Assembly (NCBI GenBank): GCA_019973155.2
Contig: BPQB01000010.1
Location: 1 to 64,000, forward strand
Direction: 5' to 3'
Length of the DNA: 64,000 bases
Source: Phanerochaete sordida
Lineage: Eukaryota > Basidiomycota > Agaricomycetes > Polyporales > Phanerochaetaceae
Below are positions 1 to 11,665 of the stretch, piece by piece. The notes under the pieces are model-generated. The model worked only from the letters and a program-made list of their open reading frames with translations. It had not been told where the DNA came from and did not search any database. A program made the translations under genes and the position numbers. How positions within the stretch are numbered: the stretch's first letter is position 1; every line of letters begins with the position of its first letter.

Positions 1-106
1 TGGAGCATACAAAAAAAGTTCCCACGGTTTTGCACTCGTTTTTCGTGACGGAGTCCACGAGGTCAAAATCTGCCCGTAGGGCCGGGGGTGTAATATAAAC
101 GTTTCT

Positions 107-1440
107 TCATAAATTCAGAAATCGTAACAGGTTGGTCGTCGGCCCATCTGCAGGCCGCTTTACAGCGATGGGGACAAGCTGGCCCTCTGTAGTCGTGGCC
201 TCCAAGTCAGTCAGGGCGGATGAGATGCTGGCGGTCTCTTCGCGTTCGAACTTCGCGGTGCGCTGGCCCTTGCGGTCCTTGCGGTCCTTGCGATACTTTT
301 CCTGCCAGATAGGGTAGTAATAGACCACGAGCTGGCGCGCCTTCCAGTGATTCTCGCAATAGTGCAAGAACTCGTACTTCTTCTCCAGATGATACTCCAT
401 GTATGAGCGCCAGAGTGCGGGGGCTTTTGAGTTCCAAGACGACGGCACGTTGTCGCCGAGCACAGCGTGCATGTCCTCGAGCAACCCTCGCGTGAAGTCA
501 CGCACTTCGTCTCCCTGCGCAACTGGGAGGGGGTTCCCGTTCCCGTCTTTGAGGATTAGCCACCGGTCGCCCTCACCTGCGAGGGCGCGAGGCATTTTCT
601 GCCCCGTCTCTTCCGCCTGCCTCTTCCGCGCCTCTACCAGGCCTGCCAACATCTCCCTGAAAGACGCGATGTCCCAGAATTTGACCTTCAGATGATCGCT
701 TCGAGATAGCTGCGGGAGTGAGTCGGGGATGTTCCCATCTTGCAGAGTACCTTCTGGGCGTGTAGCTGCCGTCTTGAAATGTTTGCTGGTGAGCGCATCA
801 GCGAGTGGACGCTACAGACTGCAATAGCATATACACATACATTAATTCGTCCAGTCGAGGCCCGAACGCCTGTACAATCTGCCTGCACGCGCATATAAGC
901 AGATTGCAAGGGAATTTACAGCTTTTAACACACCGAAGAGTGCTGCACTCGCTTTCAAGCTGAGCTATGCGGATTCGAGCCTGTTGATAGTGCTCAAGGA
1001 GGCGGTTGAACTCGAGGTCGTCACGCTGCGCTCCGGAGAACATATTCGACGCAGGAGACTGCGGGATGCTGAACGAATCACGACCCATCTGCGCATAGTT
1101 TCAGCCAGAATGTGCATATGTAGATGGAAAACTGTACCGGTGACTGAGGATTGCGCATTCCCCCAGCGAGACCAAGGGCTGGAGAATAGTCCGAGATGCT
1201 GCTGCGCTCTGAGAATGTCCGGCTAGAGCTGGGGGCTAGTCCATACAGTGAGTAGCTCTGCTGGCTTCCTCGGGGTGCAAAGGACAGGCTGCTCTCGGAA
1301 GGCACGTTGGAGACACTTCGAGAGCGGGTGGGGGCAGGGGACTCAAAGGTCTGCAGTCCGGCGAGATGATCTAGGTCCGCCAACCTCATGTTCGGACCAC
1401 CGGTGTCTTCAGAATAGTCGATTGGTTGCAGGAGAGACAT
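107..1440 (-). CDS. Companion protein of a Tnp2/CACTA-like transposon, spliced
   Basis: The gene reads on the minus strand from an ATG at 1440 through a Ser-rich N-terminal exon (begins MSLLQPIDYSEDTGG), then an exon with a short coiled coil (about 1085-920, ending QLESECSTLR), a small exon near 770-735 and a final exon from about 715 to the stop at 107. The last exon carries KVKFWDIASFREMLAG, followed by a conserved-looking block with a CENHWKA motif and a basic tail with KDRKDRKG repeats. I know this layout as the second gene that accompanies Tnp2 transposases in Agaricomycete DNA elements; its function is unknown. It lies just downstream of the transposase on the same strand, which supports the pairing. 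No frameshift was seen. The family assignment is an inference from memory of the architecture, and the exon joins are approximate. Confidence 0.6.
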
Positions 1441-2052
1441 TGCAGAGGAGCTCGGATGCAGGAGGAAGAAAGTCGGAGGTGGACGATGCTGAGAGAGGTC
1501 CACTCCAGGCGACGCAAGTCTTGCCCCAGGCGCAGCCAAACACAGCCAAACAAAGACCGCGAAGACGTCGTTTCTCTGCGCACGCTGGGCTCTTTCTGTA
1601 CTGTCTCATAGGAAATATACACAACTAGGTATCTCAAAGAGTGGTTAGATTCTAAGGCTGTATAGATAGAGCATCTGCCGGAGCAACCACTAGGGTATGA
1701 AGCCGCAGTGTCAAGGAAAATCGCAAAAATCTCCGACCGGGTTTTTAATAATCCCTAACAGCTGCTTGATGACAGCTATGTGGTCGAAATTTGCCAGAAG
1801 GCCCACGAAGTCGTTAAGAAATCAAAATACAAATGCTCATGTCACCATAGCGGCCTCAGTGTAAATATTATGTGCGGTGTCTGTCTCGAAACCATGTACC
1901 ACCTGCAACATTGAGAGTACGCTATATATACCTTTTGACCCCTTGAAAAACCGTGCATTGCTGCATCCAATCGATTCTGAAAGTATCAGAGCTTAGTAAA
2001 AGACCCCCCGGAAACTGTACTGGTAACAGTAAAGGAGAAATTGCAGATATAT
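1441..2052. other. Intergenic spacer within the transposon
   Basis: This roughly 600-base stretch between the two minus-strand transposon genes is AT-richer than the flanks and has no convincing coding frame. It presumably holds the terminator of the transposase gene and the promoter of the companion gene. I saw no terminal inverted repeat here. Confidence 0.5.
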
Positions 2053-5000
2053 TCAAAGGTCCTCATCAACATCGTCAAAAAAGTCTTCCAAGACTCCGTT
2101 CAATGGAAGCACATCAAGTCCTATCTTCTCCACCACAAAAACCGGCCCATCATAGCTCCCAAGCTTGCCGTTCTCCTGCAGCCATGGAACCATAGCCACA
2201 ACTGACAAAATAGACGAAACATTGATTACCGAGAGCTCCTCTAGACGCTGGCACAGCCAGATAGTCTCGTAGGACTTCTGGAACATTGCCTCGTCGCGTG
2301 TGCCGTACATCTTTACCATGGCATACGCGCTGTCCCTCTTGCGGAAGTAATATTGCACTTCTGCAAAGCCGACATGATTCGAGGCCGGTATGCGGATCTT
2401 CATAACAGTGTGAGCCAATCGAAGCGCAGAGATGTAGAGAGATCCCATACCTTCACATTTCGAGCCATCCGAATGGTCTTCATGCGCTCCTCCTTCCAGA
2501 CACAGCGCGCAATAAGGCCTCCCGGGAGAAGGATACGGCCCCACTTCCTAAGAAGTGGTCGTTCCAGCCATTGCGCATCGAGCGCATGATCAGGAACATG
2601 GCACGACCAAAACGCCCGGATCGCAGCGAGTTCAGCCGGCGAGATTTCGTGTGGCTGATCTTCAGCAGGGCGGAGGAGAGTAAAGTCGTCTGGAAATTCG
2701 ACTGCACCCCGGGGAGTCTTCTTCTCCTTCTCATCCGAGTTCTTGTCGTCACGTACATGCAGATAGGGGTACATCGCTAGCAGAGCACTCGTCTGTGCGC
2801 GTCGATATGCGCACGCAGCGATGTTGCCCCAGGGGTTCAAGGGCTGCTTGAGATCACCACCAAGCTCGCCAATAAGCCGCTCCATGACCCACTGGGCGAA
2901 GATGATGTACGGACCGAGACGGATAGTCTCAGGGGCCATATGTAGAAGGGCGTGGATGCTTTGGCGAATGAAGTGGAGACGTTCTTTCTTGCGATCGTAG
3001 TAGAGGTCTTCAAATTCTTCAATAAACTCGACAAGCAAGCGGAAGGCTGCTTGGACTTCGGCGATGGTGATGTGACGCTGGTAGAGCAGTCGGACGCCAC
3101 GGACTAGCTTGCAGTAGTTCGTCCAGAAGCGATCGGGGAGGATACCATGGAGAAGAGCAGGTCCCATGCCAAAGAGATATGTGAGGTACTCGACGGCCTT
3201 GTACCCACTGGATAACTTCTGGGCGGGGTCGCGGGGTGGACGATCGAAGAATCCGGGTAGGAACGTCCGAGCAGACTCCACAGCATGTCCGTGGTCCTTC
3301 CAAGTCTCGCCAATCAGACATATCCAGTCCCAGGTAGCCTTGTCATCGCCTTCCCCGCAGTCTAGCGTGCCACGCCATAGCTTGAGCAGTAGCTCGGGAA
3401 TGTTGAGCGCGACGAGGTGCATGATGTCAGCGGGAAAGCACCCTGGTAGTGGGAAAAGTCGGTCCGATGGGAGTCCGTAGAAGATGCTTGGCTTTGCGAG
3501 CCCGGTTTCTCGACGGCGAGTCTTGTACTGGGTAGGATTGCTGGACTTCAGGAGATACTGAAGGTTGTCCCAATACCGCTCACTGGCTGCCTCCTGAGGG
3601 TGCTTGTTAGCTGCTGGTGGAGCTCGGATATTGACATCAGGGAAATCCGAGCCCGGAGTCTCGTAGTCGTGAGGTTTCTTGCTCGCAGGGTAGTACGTTG
3701 TGCCGTTGACCTTGAGGCGGCCCCGCTGCGGGCAGTAGAGACGGCACCCAGCGGCACCTTGGTGTCCGACTTCGCCGTTGAGATAAGTCATACCGGGACC
3801 ATCTGCCGTGACGAACGCTAGGAAGGGGTACGAGAGGTATGTGGTGTCCGCAGAGGCATCCCAGATAGACATCCCCTCGCGCATGAGCGCAGAGACATGG
3901 TGTAGCCCCGGAAAGAGGAAGGAGTCGACGTTCTTGGGTTTATTGGGGCCAGGGATAATGCCGCCGACCAAGACATGTTTCTTCTTGTAGCGCACATCCG
4001 GGGAGTGGTCCAGGACGACCCACAGATATATCCAGCAGTCGGAAACCTTGTTCTGGTAGAGTTGTGCGCCATCAAGAGACATGAGAAGAACTGTGTCGGT
4101 GTCCTTGATGTTCCCGCGGTCTACAGCGTCGAGGTATTCAGAGCCGTGGATGAAGTCGTCGAAGGCTCCGGGCACGGTAGATAAGGGATCGTCTCCGCTG
4201 CGGCTGCGTAGCTGCGATAGTAGCTTTGCGGTAGCGTCGCGTCGATAGCGCATCGCCTCCGCGCCCTCTGCAGTGCGGTACAGAGCCTGGATTTGCGGGC
4301 CGACTGGTAGAGTGAGGAAGTTGCGGCGAGCGACGCGAGTTCGTGTACGGGAGTTTGTGGAGGTAAAGCGTAGCTCGAACCGGTCTTCGCCACACTCTGG
4401 GCACTTGTCAAGGTCTCGAAACGGTCCTGTGAACGCGATACATGTGTTGACACACATGTCTTCATGTATCGCGCTCACACCGCTAAGGTCCTCGGCACAG
4501 CGCTTCGCTTGATGGTATGTCATTGGCTTCAATTCGTCCGGGAGGTCCAGCCCGAGGTCCTGGAGGACGCTGGTGACATAGGTTGTTCCCGACCGTTGGG
4601 AAGCGGTGTATGGTCCCTCCGCTTGGTGCTCGAGATAGAGTTCGAGTGCGTGACGAGTCGCAGCGTCGAGTGGCGGAAGCTGCTGGGGAGCGTTCCGCAG
4701 CCGTTCACGGACGGCTTCGTCAATGTGGTCGTTCTCGAGGGTGGCACTTTGGAGCGCCTTGATGAAATCGAGACTTGTCTGGAGGTCGGCCAAGGTTACC
4801 GTCTCTGGCAACCCAAGATCCTCGGTTTCGACCGAGCCTGTCTCTTCCCCAATCTCTGGGCTGGACGCACGGCTAGCACCATCGTCAAATTCAAAGCCAT
4901 CTGGTAAAGAGATGCAAGGTGATTAGCTAGTGTGCGCGAGTATTGCAGTAATATGCGGCTTACTGCCGTGGCTCTGGCCGCCGGAGAGGTCTTCGTTGTT

Positions 5001-5545
5001 TTGCGGCGGATGCGGCGAGGGAGGGAGACTATCTGGACCGGCGCTGGGGTGACGAGACGGGCTCCGATTTTCGTCTGGCTGCTGCACAGCTGGCGAGAGC
5101 ACTTGGGCGCTGGTACTGGCTTCCGCGGCATGAGGCTCGTCTCCTGAGCCCATATTCTGGCGCATATAATCAATATATGCGCGTAATACTGCTATAAGTG
5201 ACGTACTGCTGCGTTCTGTGCGCCATTGTCGGGCTCAAACGCAGGCGACGCGCCGCTGCCGGTGATGGTCGCGCCAACACGATGCCCATGCTTTTGCGCA
5301 TTGCCTGCAAAAACGATTAGTCAACAAAGCATGCCCTAGTTAGTATGCATCGTACCTGTATTCTTCTTGGATTTGCGCGTGCTTTTGGCTGTGGTGCGCC
5401 CATCCTCCACGGTGACCGCAGACGCGAGGGAATCCGTGCCGCGGTGTTTCGCGTGATCGTAGTAGACGCTGCGCGAGACTTTGCCCAGCTTACCATCGCA
5501 GTAGCGTTTACAGTCGCATGTATAGATGTGCTCGCGAGTGGACAT
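2053..5545 (-). CDS. Tnp2-family (CACTA/Plavaka-like) transposase, multi-exon
   Basis: DNA transposase gene on the minus strand, starting at the ATG at 5545. Exon 1 encodes a Cys-rich N-terminus (YTCDCKRYCDGK followed by a YDHAKHRG motif) like the small zinc-binding head of fungal Tnp2 proteins. Two short linker exons follow, then one long exon (about 4902-2450) with a CPECGEDRF zinc knuckle, and the Tnp2 core, including LLMSLDGAQLYQNKVSDCWIY and FPADIMHLVALNIPELLLKLW. A GT-AG intron at about 2396-2449 joins NVK to IRIPASNHVGFAEVQYYF, giving the conserved C-terminal end and the stop at 2053. No internal stop or frameshift was found, so the gene may be functional. Tnp2 proteins excise and integrate CACTA-type elements using an RNase-H-like fold. 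Assignment to Plavaka specifically is inference. Confidence 0.85.
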
Positions 5546-6106
5546 GGTCGTGTACGATAGGGAAGGTGGTGTGTTATTGCAGAAAGTGTACGACGACAGA
5601 CGGGAAGCGGGACACAAACCGGGCGCTAGCGAAAGGAAGCCAATATCCCCCGGGCCAGGCGCACGGGCATGCCTCTGCGAGCTGGCTTCGCTGCAGGCAG
5701 TCCAACCAGACGAGCCCGCGAAGGCGCCATGAGAGCGGAATGGAAGGCGGCCTTGGAAGCGCCCGGAGTGCACCAGGCTGCAGCGCGCTGAGCCAGATGA
5801 CTCACGCTGCCTCCGGATGCAACAGGCGGAAGTCGTTTCTCACTGGGCTTGAAAGCTTGAAGCTTTGAAGCTTAACATGTGACGTGTTACATTTGATCCC
5901 TATGTACAACGATTTAATGCCTAGGCTTTGGTCTGCGAACGTTCAAGTAATATCTTTCTTGCAACGGTTCGACAACCCCCGCGCCTCGGCGTGCTCGGAG
6001 TTCGCGCGGGCAGGCGCGTTGGCGAGCACACTGATGTCAGCGCGCGTAGACCCCTCGGACGCGCGTTTCGCGCTTGTCTTCATACCACGACGACCCTCGC
6101 CCAGCC
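5546..6106. other. Spacer between transposon and BTB array
   Basis: No gene is visible here. It contains an A/T-rich palindrome-like run of GCTT/AAGC units at about 5848-5873, which may lie near the right end of the transposon, but I could not match it to a partner at the left of the window, so the element boundary is unresolved. Confidence 0.35.
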
Positions 6107-7287
6107 ATGACCGGCAGCACGCGCACGCGCCCCCGCACCGACCAGAACAGCTCAACCGGCCCCAAGAAACGCGTCAAGGTCGAGCACGACGCCGGCGACG
6201 CGCTGTCCGCGGCCGCACCAGGCATCCCTGAGCGGTCGAAGGACCTCTGGCTCGAGGACGGGAACGTCATCATCGCGGCACGCGACATGGCGTTCAGGGT
6301 GCATGCGAGTGTTCTCGTTCGTCGTTCTGAGGTCTTCAAGGTGCTTTTGGGCGGCACGGCCCTCGCGCAGCTCCGCGAGAAGTACGAGAGGTGCCCTGTA
6401 CTGCGCGTCGAGGACGACAGTCGCGTCCTGCACGACATGCTGCAAGTCTTATATGACGGAGGCAACAGGTATCACTCCCGTCGCACTGCGCGTCGCGTTC
6501 TTTCTTACGTTCTGCCCTGTGCAGCGACTGGCTGAATAGCAAGCGACCACCCATCCCCTACGCCGAGTTCCGCGCGCTCGCAGCCATCGCGCTGAAATAC
6601 CAAGTCAAGGAGATCATCGACGAAGCCGTATTCCGCCTGTCGCGCATGTTCCCCACAGACGACATGTACAGCTGGGATCCGAACCTCGAGCCCGACGGCG
6701 CCAACACGCCCATCACGATGGACGACGCCGACTGCATCGACGCCCTGCGCCTCGCGCGCCTCCTCGGCATGCACGCGTCGCTCCCGCTCGTCTTCTACGC
6801 GTGCTGCGACCTCCTCGCGCCCGCAGACCTGCTCGCGGGCGTGCACTTCCCCGGCGCGCCGGAGCCCGTGCGCCTGAGCGACGCGGACCTGCGCACGGTG
6901 CTCGACGCGCTCGACACGCTCCAGGCCGCGTCCGCGCGCAAGTGGCGCGCGCTCCCCGAGCTCGCGGCGATGTTCTCCTCTGCGCCGCCGCCGGGCTGCA
7001 CCGCGCGCGTGCAGTGCCGCCGCGCGTTCGACACGCTCAGCTTCGCCGCGATCGACGCGGGGCTGTACCGCGACTGCGGGCCCGTCGACCCGGCGGACTG
7101 GTGGCTCGAGAACGAGCAGACGAGGCTGGGCGTGCGGATGTGCAAGGCCTGTGGCGAGAAGCTGAGGAAGACGATCGATGAGCGGCGTGAGGAGGTGTGG
7201 CAGAAGCTGGGGACGATCTTCGGCGTTGAAGACTGGCCGGCTGGACAGCCTGAGGTCAGTGTTCCGTTGTTCGCTACCGACGGCTAG
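6107..7287 (+). CDS. BTB/POZ-domain nuclear protein, array copy 1
   Basis: The ATG at 6107 sits in a good context and begins MTGSTRTRP. An N-terminal basic stretch (GPKKRVKVE) looks like a nuclear localisation signal. The BTB fold follows (DLWLEDGNVIIAARDMAFRVH, then SEVFKVLL), interrupted by a 56-nt intron at 6469-6524 between YDGGN and DWLNSKRPP. The second exon holds a helical region (YACCDL, VRLSDADL) and a C-terminal module with paired cysteines (CTARVQCRRAF and CKACGEKLRKTIDERR) ending in WPAGQPE. BTB domains mediate dimerisation and often recruit Cullin-3 or chromatin factors; this fungal family has no known role. A third exon may exist: the GTCAGT after GQPE could be a donor, so the stop at 7287 is uncertain. 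Confidence 0.85.
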
Positions 7288-7565
7288 ACCGACCTTACTG
7301 TTGCATTTAGGCTTCATCTCCAGTCTGAAACTATCATTCACAAGATTCTTATCGCCATGTAGCCCTATAACTGTACAATAGCTTGGAAGCTTTCAACGAT
7401 GCTGGAGATTCGGTATCCAAATCAAAGCATATCTCGACTGTACTGCAAGCTGCCGCCGCCGAGCTCGAATTCGAGGTTTGTCCACGAGATTTCAAAAACG
7501 TTGTGCGTGTCGTCAGCACCATTCTGCCTGGCAGCACGCCGGTGATCCTTGCATTTTAAGTAGCA

Positions 7566-7630
7566 GGACGTGGTCGTGGAGAGAGCTTGGGGCTATCTGT
7601 GGTGTGCCGGAGTGGCCGGCAGGGCAGCAG
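7566..7630 (+). pseudogene. Remnant of a BTB gene C-terminus
   Basis: A short frame reads RTWSWRELGAICGVPEWPAG and is followed by GTATGT at a donor-like position. It matches the extreme C-terminal block of the neighbouring BTB genes (AWCELGTIFDVPEWPAGQ). The rest of the gene is not recognisable in 7288-8018. It looks like the scar of an additional, mostly deleted array copy. Confidence 0.7.
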
Positions 7631-8018
7631 GTATGTGGACTGTATGCTAGTGCGTGTATTCTGAGGATTTAAATGAGCTATATGCGCCCTGCAGGAATGA
7701 GCGGAAACAGTGGCTGCCTGCGATGGGCTCCGGTCTCATGATTAATTACTTGAGGGTCAAGTACGGCTAGCGAGCCTGCATGTGCCGGTGCTACGCAGAT
7801 ACTATATGCTTGTACACCATTTATTGTAAACTTTACTTCCAAGCAGTCCTTTGGCGGATCATCTTGCCAATAGTCCAGTGAAGCCGTACACTCACGAATA
7901 TTCTAATTACATAGTGCGTCTGAGGGCTCGACGCGATGATAAGCAGGATTACATAACGACCAGTTGATAATTAACGCGCCAACCGCGCCTTTCACCCGAC
8001 CACCCCTGACCAACAGAC

Positions 8019-9330
8019 ATGCCCGCAAGCACACGAAGCCGTCGCTCCCACACCGACGCGGACAGCACGCCCAACAAGAAGCGCAAGCTCGAGCCAGAGG
8101 AGCCCCAGGCCGTCCCAGCCGCGGCACCTGAGCTGCCGGCACGCGGCGAGTTCTGGTTCGACGAGGGCAACGTCGTCGTTGCCGCCGTCCCGGCCGACGC
8201 GGCCCATGGGCGGTCGTTCAAGGTGCACTCTGGTGTCCTTGGCCTCCATTCAGAGGTGTTCAGACGCTTGCTCGACGGCCCGGCCCTCGCGCAGCTGGCG
8301 GAGAAGTCGGAGGGCTGCCCGGTTTTGCGGACTGACGACGACGGGCGTGATCTCGGAGACATGCTCGACATCATATACCGCGGAGGAAAGAGGTGCGTGG
8401 CACATGTCTGTCGAGAGCTCACAGGTACGCTTTCTGACGTCAATTAAGTGACTGGCTGGACTGCCAGAGACCGCCTATTAATTACACTGACTTCCGCGCA
8501 GTCGTGAGGATTGCAGTGAAGTATGAAGTCGAAGAAATCGTCAAAGAGGCGAAGTACAGGCTATCACGCATCTTTTGCACGGACAACATCCAGAATTGGT
8601 GTCCCGACCTACAGCCCGAGGGCGACAAGACACCCATTATCCACGATGAAACGGATTGCATCGACCTCATTCACCTAGTCCGCGCCCTGGACATTCCCTC
8701 CATCCTTCCTCTTGTGCTGTATGCATGCTGCAACATCGATCAACTGGAGAAAGTTGCGAAGGGGGTCGAGTACGAAGAGGAGCTCGTCCGGCTCAACGAT
8801 GACGACATGGAGACGTATCTCATAGGGCGCCGCGCCCTGGTAGACGCAGCGACGACGGTCATGAGGACCATCGTGGAGTTCTCCATCAATTCCTCTCGGC
8901 CTTCGCCAGCGTGCAAGGTCTCTTCACAATGCCGCCTCGCATTTGAGACGCTCACGCTGGCGGCCGTGGATGCAGGGTGGTTCCAGGACCCCTCGGCAAT
9001 CGGCTCGTTGGAAGTGTGGCTGAACGAACAGCAGGTGCTGCCAAACTCAAAGCCCTGTGCGAGCTGCGACGCGTCCTTGCGGAAGACTATCAATGAGCGA
9101 CGCCAGGAGGCATGGTGCGAGCTCGGCACCATCTTCGATGTCCCCGAATGGCCAGCGGGGCAGGCGGCGGTAAGCACATAGTTTCGCACGCGTGAGCTCT
9201 GTGGACACTTACTCGCGATTCTCATTAGGCGCAAGAGGATGCTGGGGCTGCACAGGCTGCTCCTCCAGCACAGGCTCAGCCGCCGTCCGCACCGCAGCCA
9301 GCTCAAAATCCGCCCGCGCCTGTGAAATAG
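8019..9330 (+). CDS. BTB/POZ-domain nuclear protein, array copy 2
   Basis: The start is the ATG at 8019 (MPASTRSRRSHTDADS). An NLS-like NKKRKLEPEE precedes the BTB fold (EFWFDEGNVVVAAVPADA, HSEVFRRLL). Intron 1 runs 8393-8448 and joins RGGK(S) to DWLDCQRPPIN. The middle and C-terminal parts parallel copy 1 (KYEVEEIVKEAKYRLSRIF, YACCNIDQLEK, CKVSSQCRLAFE, CASCDASLRKTINERR, VPEWPAGQ). A second intron, 9178-9228, leads to a Pro/Gln/Ala-rich tail ending NPPAPVK and a TAG at 9328-9330. The intron positions match copies 1 and 3, so the three arose by tandem duplication. No defects were seen. Confidence 0.87.
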
Positions 9331-9534
9331 GCGTCGTATCGTATCACGAGCTGCACGCATATCGTCCTACTCCGTTGCTACTCCGTCTATATAACACACT
9401 AGCTGGACGTTCTTGGATATAGTCTGACATATGTGATGTCCTGAAATGAGCGATAGACTATGATTACTGGTGCCGTCCTGCGGTTGCGCAAACATTGAGC
9501 TTTGCCACAAGGGAGGCTTGATGATGAGCTTCAG

Positions 9535-9665
9535 GCGCATATTAGGGAGCTGTTCGCTCCCAGATACGAAGTCAAGAGAATCATGAAAGAGGCAAAAATA
9601 CAGGCTGTCGCGCGTGTTATTTACGGACAGTGTCGAAGAAAGGTTTCCAGACCTCCACCTTTTTG
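9535..9665 (+). pseudogene. BTB gene fragment with a one-base frameshift
   Basis: One frame reads RYEVKRIMKEAKIQ, and the next frame continues LFTDSVEERFPDLHL. Aligned to copy 2 (KYEVEEIVKEAKYRLSRIFCTDN), the two halves join if one A is removed from the GCAAAAATACAG run near 9592-9600. The BTB fold upstream and the Cys module downstream are absent. This is a dead partial copy immediately upstream of array copy 3. Confidence 0.8.
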
Positions 9666-9824
9666 CCCGTCTTCCACGCCTTGATTTCGAGAGCGTTGGC
9701 AGCACTGTACAGTACCAATCCCGACGCGGTGGTCAGCTCGCTTACGTGGCGTCCAACGCGCGTCTCCTGCCCGCGACACACTCTGTTTTGGTCTGCACCG
9801 CTCGTCCCGCACGTCATCGCCAAC

Positions 9825-11092
9825 ATGCCGGTCAGCACCAGGGGCCGCTCACGTTCAGACGAGGACCCGGAGGACACACCTCGCAAGAGGCAAAAGGTCG
9901 AGTCGGACGACGAGGGCGCGCTTCAGGTTCTCGCTGAGCCCACTGGCATCGTGGAGCGCTGCGAAGAGCTGTGGTTCGAGGAGGGCAACGTCGTCGTTGC
10001 AGCTCGAGATTTGGCCTTCAAGGTGCACACAGGGATTTTGGGCCGCCACTCCGATATCTTCAAAGGCTTCTTCATCCCCGTTAGCCTTGCGCAGCTACCC
10101 AAAGGGCGTGATGGATGCCACATTCTCCGCGTGGACGACGCAGGGAGCGCCTTGAAAGAGCTCTTCAACGTCATATACGATGGAGGAAATAGGTGAGTGT
10201 CACGGCTTTCATGGGTGGTGTGGTCCGTGTTCTCATCACAAGCACCTCATGGCGCGTAGCAAGTGGTTCAATAGCTCCAAACCGCCCATCCAATACGCGG
10301 AGTTCCGCTCGGTCGTCGCGGTAGCAGTCAAGTACGAGGTCAAGGAGGTGCTCACCGAAGCCAGGTCCCGCCTGTCGCGTCTTCTACCCACGGAAAACAT
10401 GGGAGACTGGGATGCCAACCTACGCCCTGACGGCGAAAAGACCTCTATCCGGATGGAACAGCTGGACCGAGCCGACCTTCCCCGGATGGTCCGCGTGCTG
10501 GGCATGCAGCGCGAGCTAGCTATCGCGCTGTATGCCTGCTGCTGCACACGTGACCTGAGCTTCATCGCGGACGGTGTCCGTTACGGAGACGAGACTGTGC
10601 GGCTCAGCGACGCAGACATGCTCAGGTTCGTACGCGGCCGCACGGCCCTCGCGCTGGAATCGTCGAGAATAGCGAAAACCTTCCTGCAATTTGGGAGAGG
10701 ATCTCTGCACGAACCCGCAGGTTGCAAAGAATGCCGGCCTGCGTTCCAATACCTGGGAATTGCTGCAGTCGTCTCTGGTTTCTTTTGTACCCCTTCAGCG
10801 CTCGGTCCTTACGGACCTTGGCTCACGAGGATGGCAGCGCAACCGCACAGCAAACTATGCAAGGCTTGCGATACAGCTGTTCAAGGGGTCATTGATCAGA
10901 GACGGGAGCAGGCTTGGCAGAAGCTTGGGACCATCTTCGACGTCCCGAACTGGCCGCCTGGGCAGCCAGTGAGTGAACAGCCTGAAATGACGCTAATAAC
11001 ACCTGGATAACCGTGAATCGGTATAGAAGAACAACAGCGATATTGCAGCGCCGGCAGCTCCAGGTGCACTGGCAGCTTCTCAAACTGCTTGA
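9825..11092 (+). CDS. BTB/POZ-domain nuclear protein, array copy 3
   Basis: The start is the ATG at 9825 (MPVSTRGRSRSDEDP), matching the start of copy 2. It has an NLS-like RKRQKVESDDEG, a BTB fold (ELWFEEGNVVVAARDLAFKVH, HSDIFKGFF) and an intron at 10193-10259 joining YDGGN(S) to KWFNSSKPPIQYAEF. The second exon has the same helical region (YACCCTRDLSF, VRLSDADM) and the Cys module (CKECRPAFQ, CKACDTAVQGVIDQRR, VPNWPPGQP). GTGAGT after GQP is probably a donor, with an acceptor before KNNSDIAAPAAPG, giving a stop at 11090-11092; if unspliced the frame stops at 11010. The gene appears intact. Confidence 0.85.
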
Positions 11093-11131
11093 CCTGAACT
11101 TAAGCATTCCCGGATACAGTCCATATGTAGC

Positions 11132-11665
11132 TCATGCTTTCTCTGCAATTGATAGTCGACGTTGACAAAACTGGACGTTGCTAGGTTCTTCCATACGTTC
11201 TCTTTGTTTGTAGAACGTCTGTCGAAGGGCCGTGTAACAATAAACGCACAGCGTCCCGTTGTCCCTGGCCTCCTGCACGAGCTCAGAGTACCACTCCTGC
11301 AGCGGGCCTCCTCCGCTGACGAAGTTCCGCTTTATGGCGCTCCGCGCCATCCTCTCAGCCGAGGCCCCACACGCCTGCGTCTTCTGGCAGTCCAGCGACT
11401 CGGTATCGTCCTCAACCTCGAGGAACGTCCTGAGCATCCTGAGGTTCTCCTGCACGACGCGCGGGCGCGCCGCGAGGACGCGCTCCGCGTCGGCATCGCC
11501 CAGGCGCACGGCCTCCCCGCCGCAGTCGACGCCGCGCGCGAGCGGCGCGAGATTGTCCAGGACGCAGCACGCGTAAAGCGCGAGGTGCAGCGCGACCGGT
11601 GCGCGCCCGTGAGCCGGCACAGCTGCACGGCGGCGACGGCGTCGGCCGCACGCTTGGAAACGGCG
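11132..11665 (-). pseudogene. C-terminal half of a BTB gene, frameshifted and fused to an SDR fragment
   Basis: On the minus strand one frame reads ADAVAAVQLCRLTGAH and the next frame continues APVALHLALYACCVLDNLA, VRLGDADAERVLAARPR, a Cys pair (LDCQKTQACG) and CVYCYTALRQTF. It is closest to the fourth BTB gene at 16948-18273 (VRLSEDDVLLCLAAHQRLVQEN). The frame break lies near 11590-11600. The whole BTB fold is missing; upstream sequence switches abruptly to an SDR fragment at about 11665. It is a dead chimera rather than a working gene. Confidence 0.75.

Noticed and set aside
5848..5885. GCTT/AAGC-rich palindrome as a transposon terminal inverted repeat
   Set aside because: No matching partner could be found at the left edge; the pattern is simple and could be chance.
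6505..7341. A long minus-strand frame across the first BTB gene
   Set aside because: It is a shadow of the G+C-rich BTB exon; it has no domain and its composition is Arg-rich.
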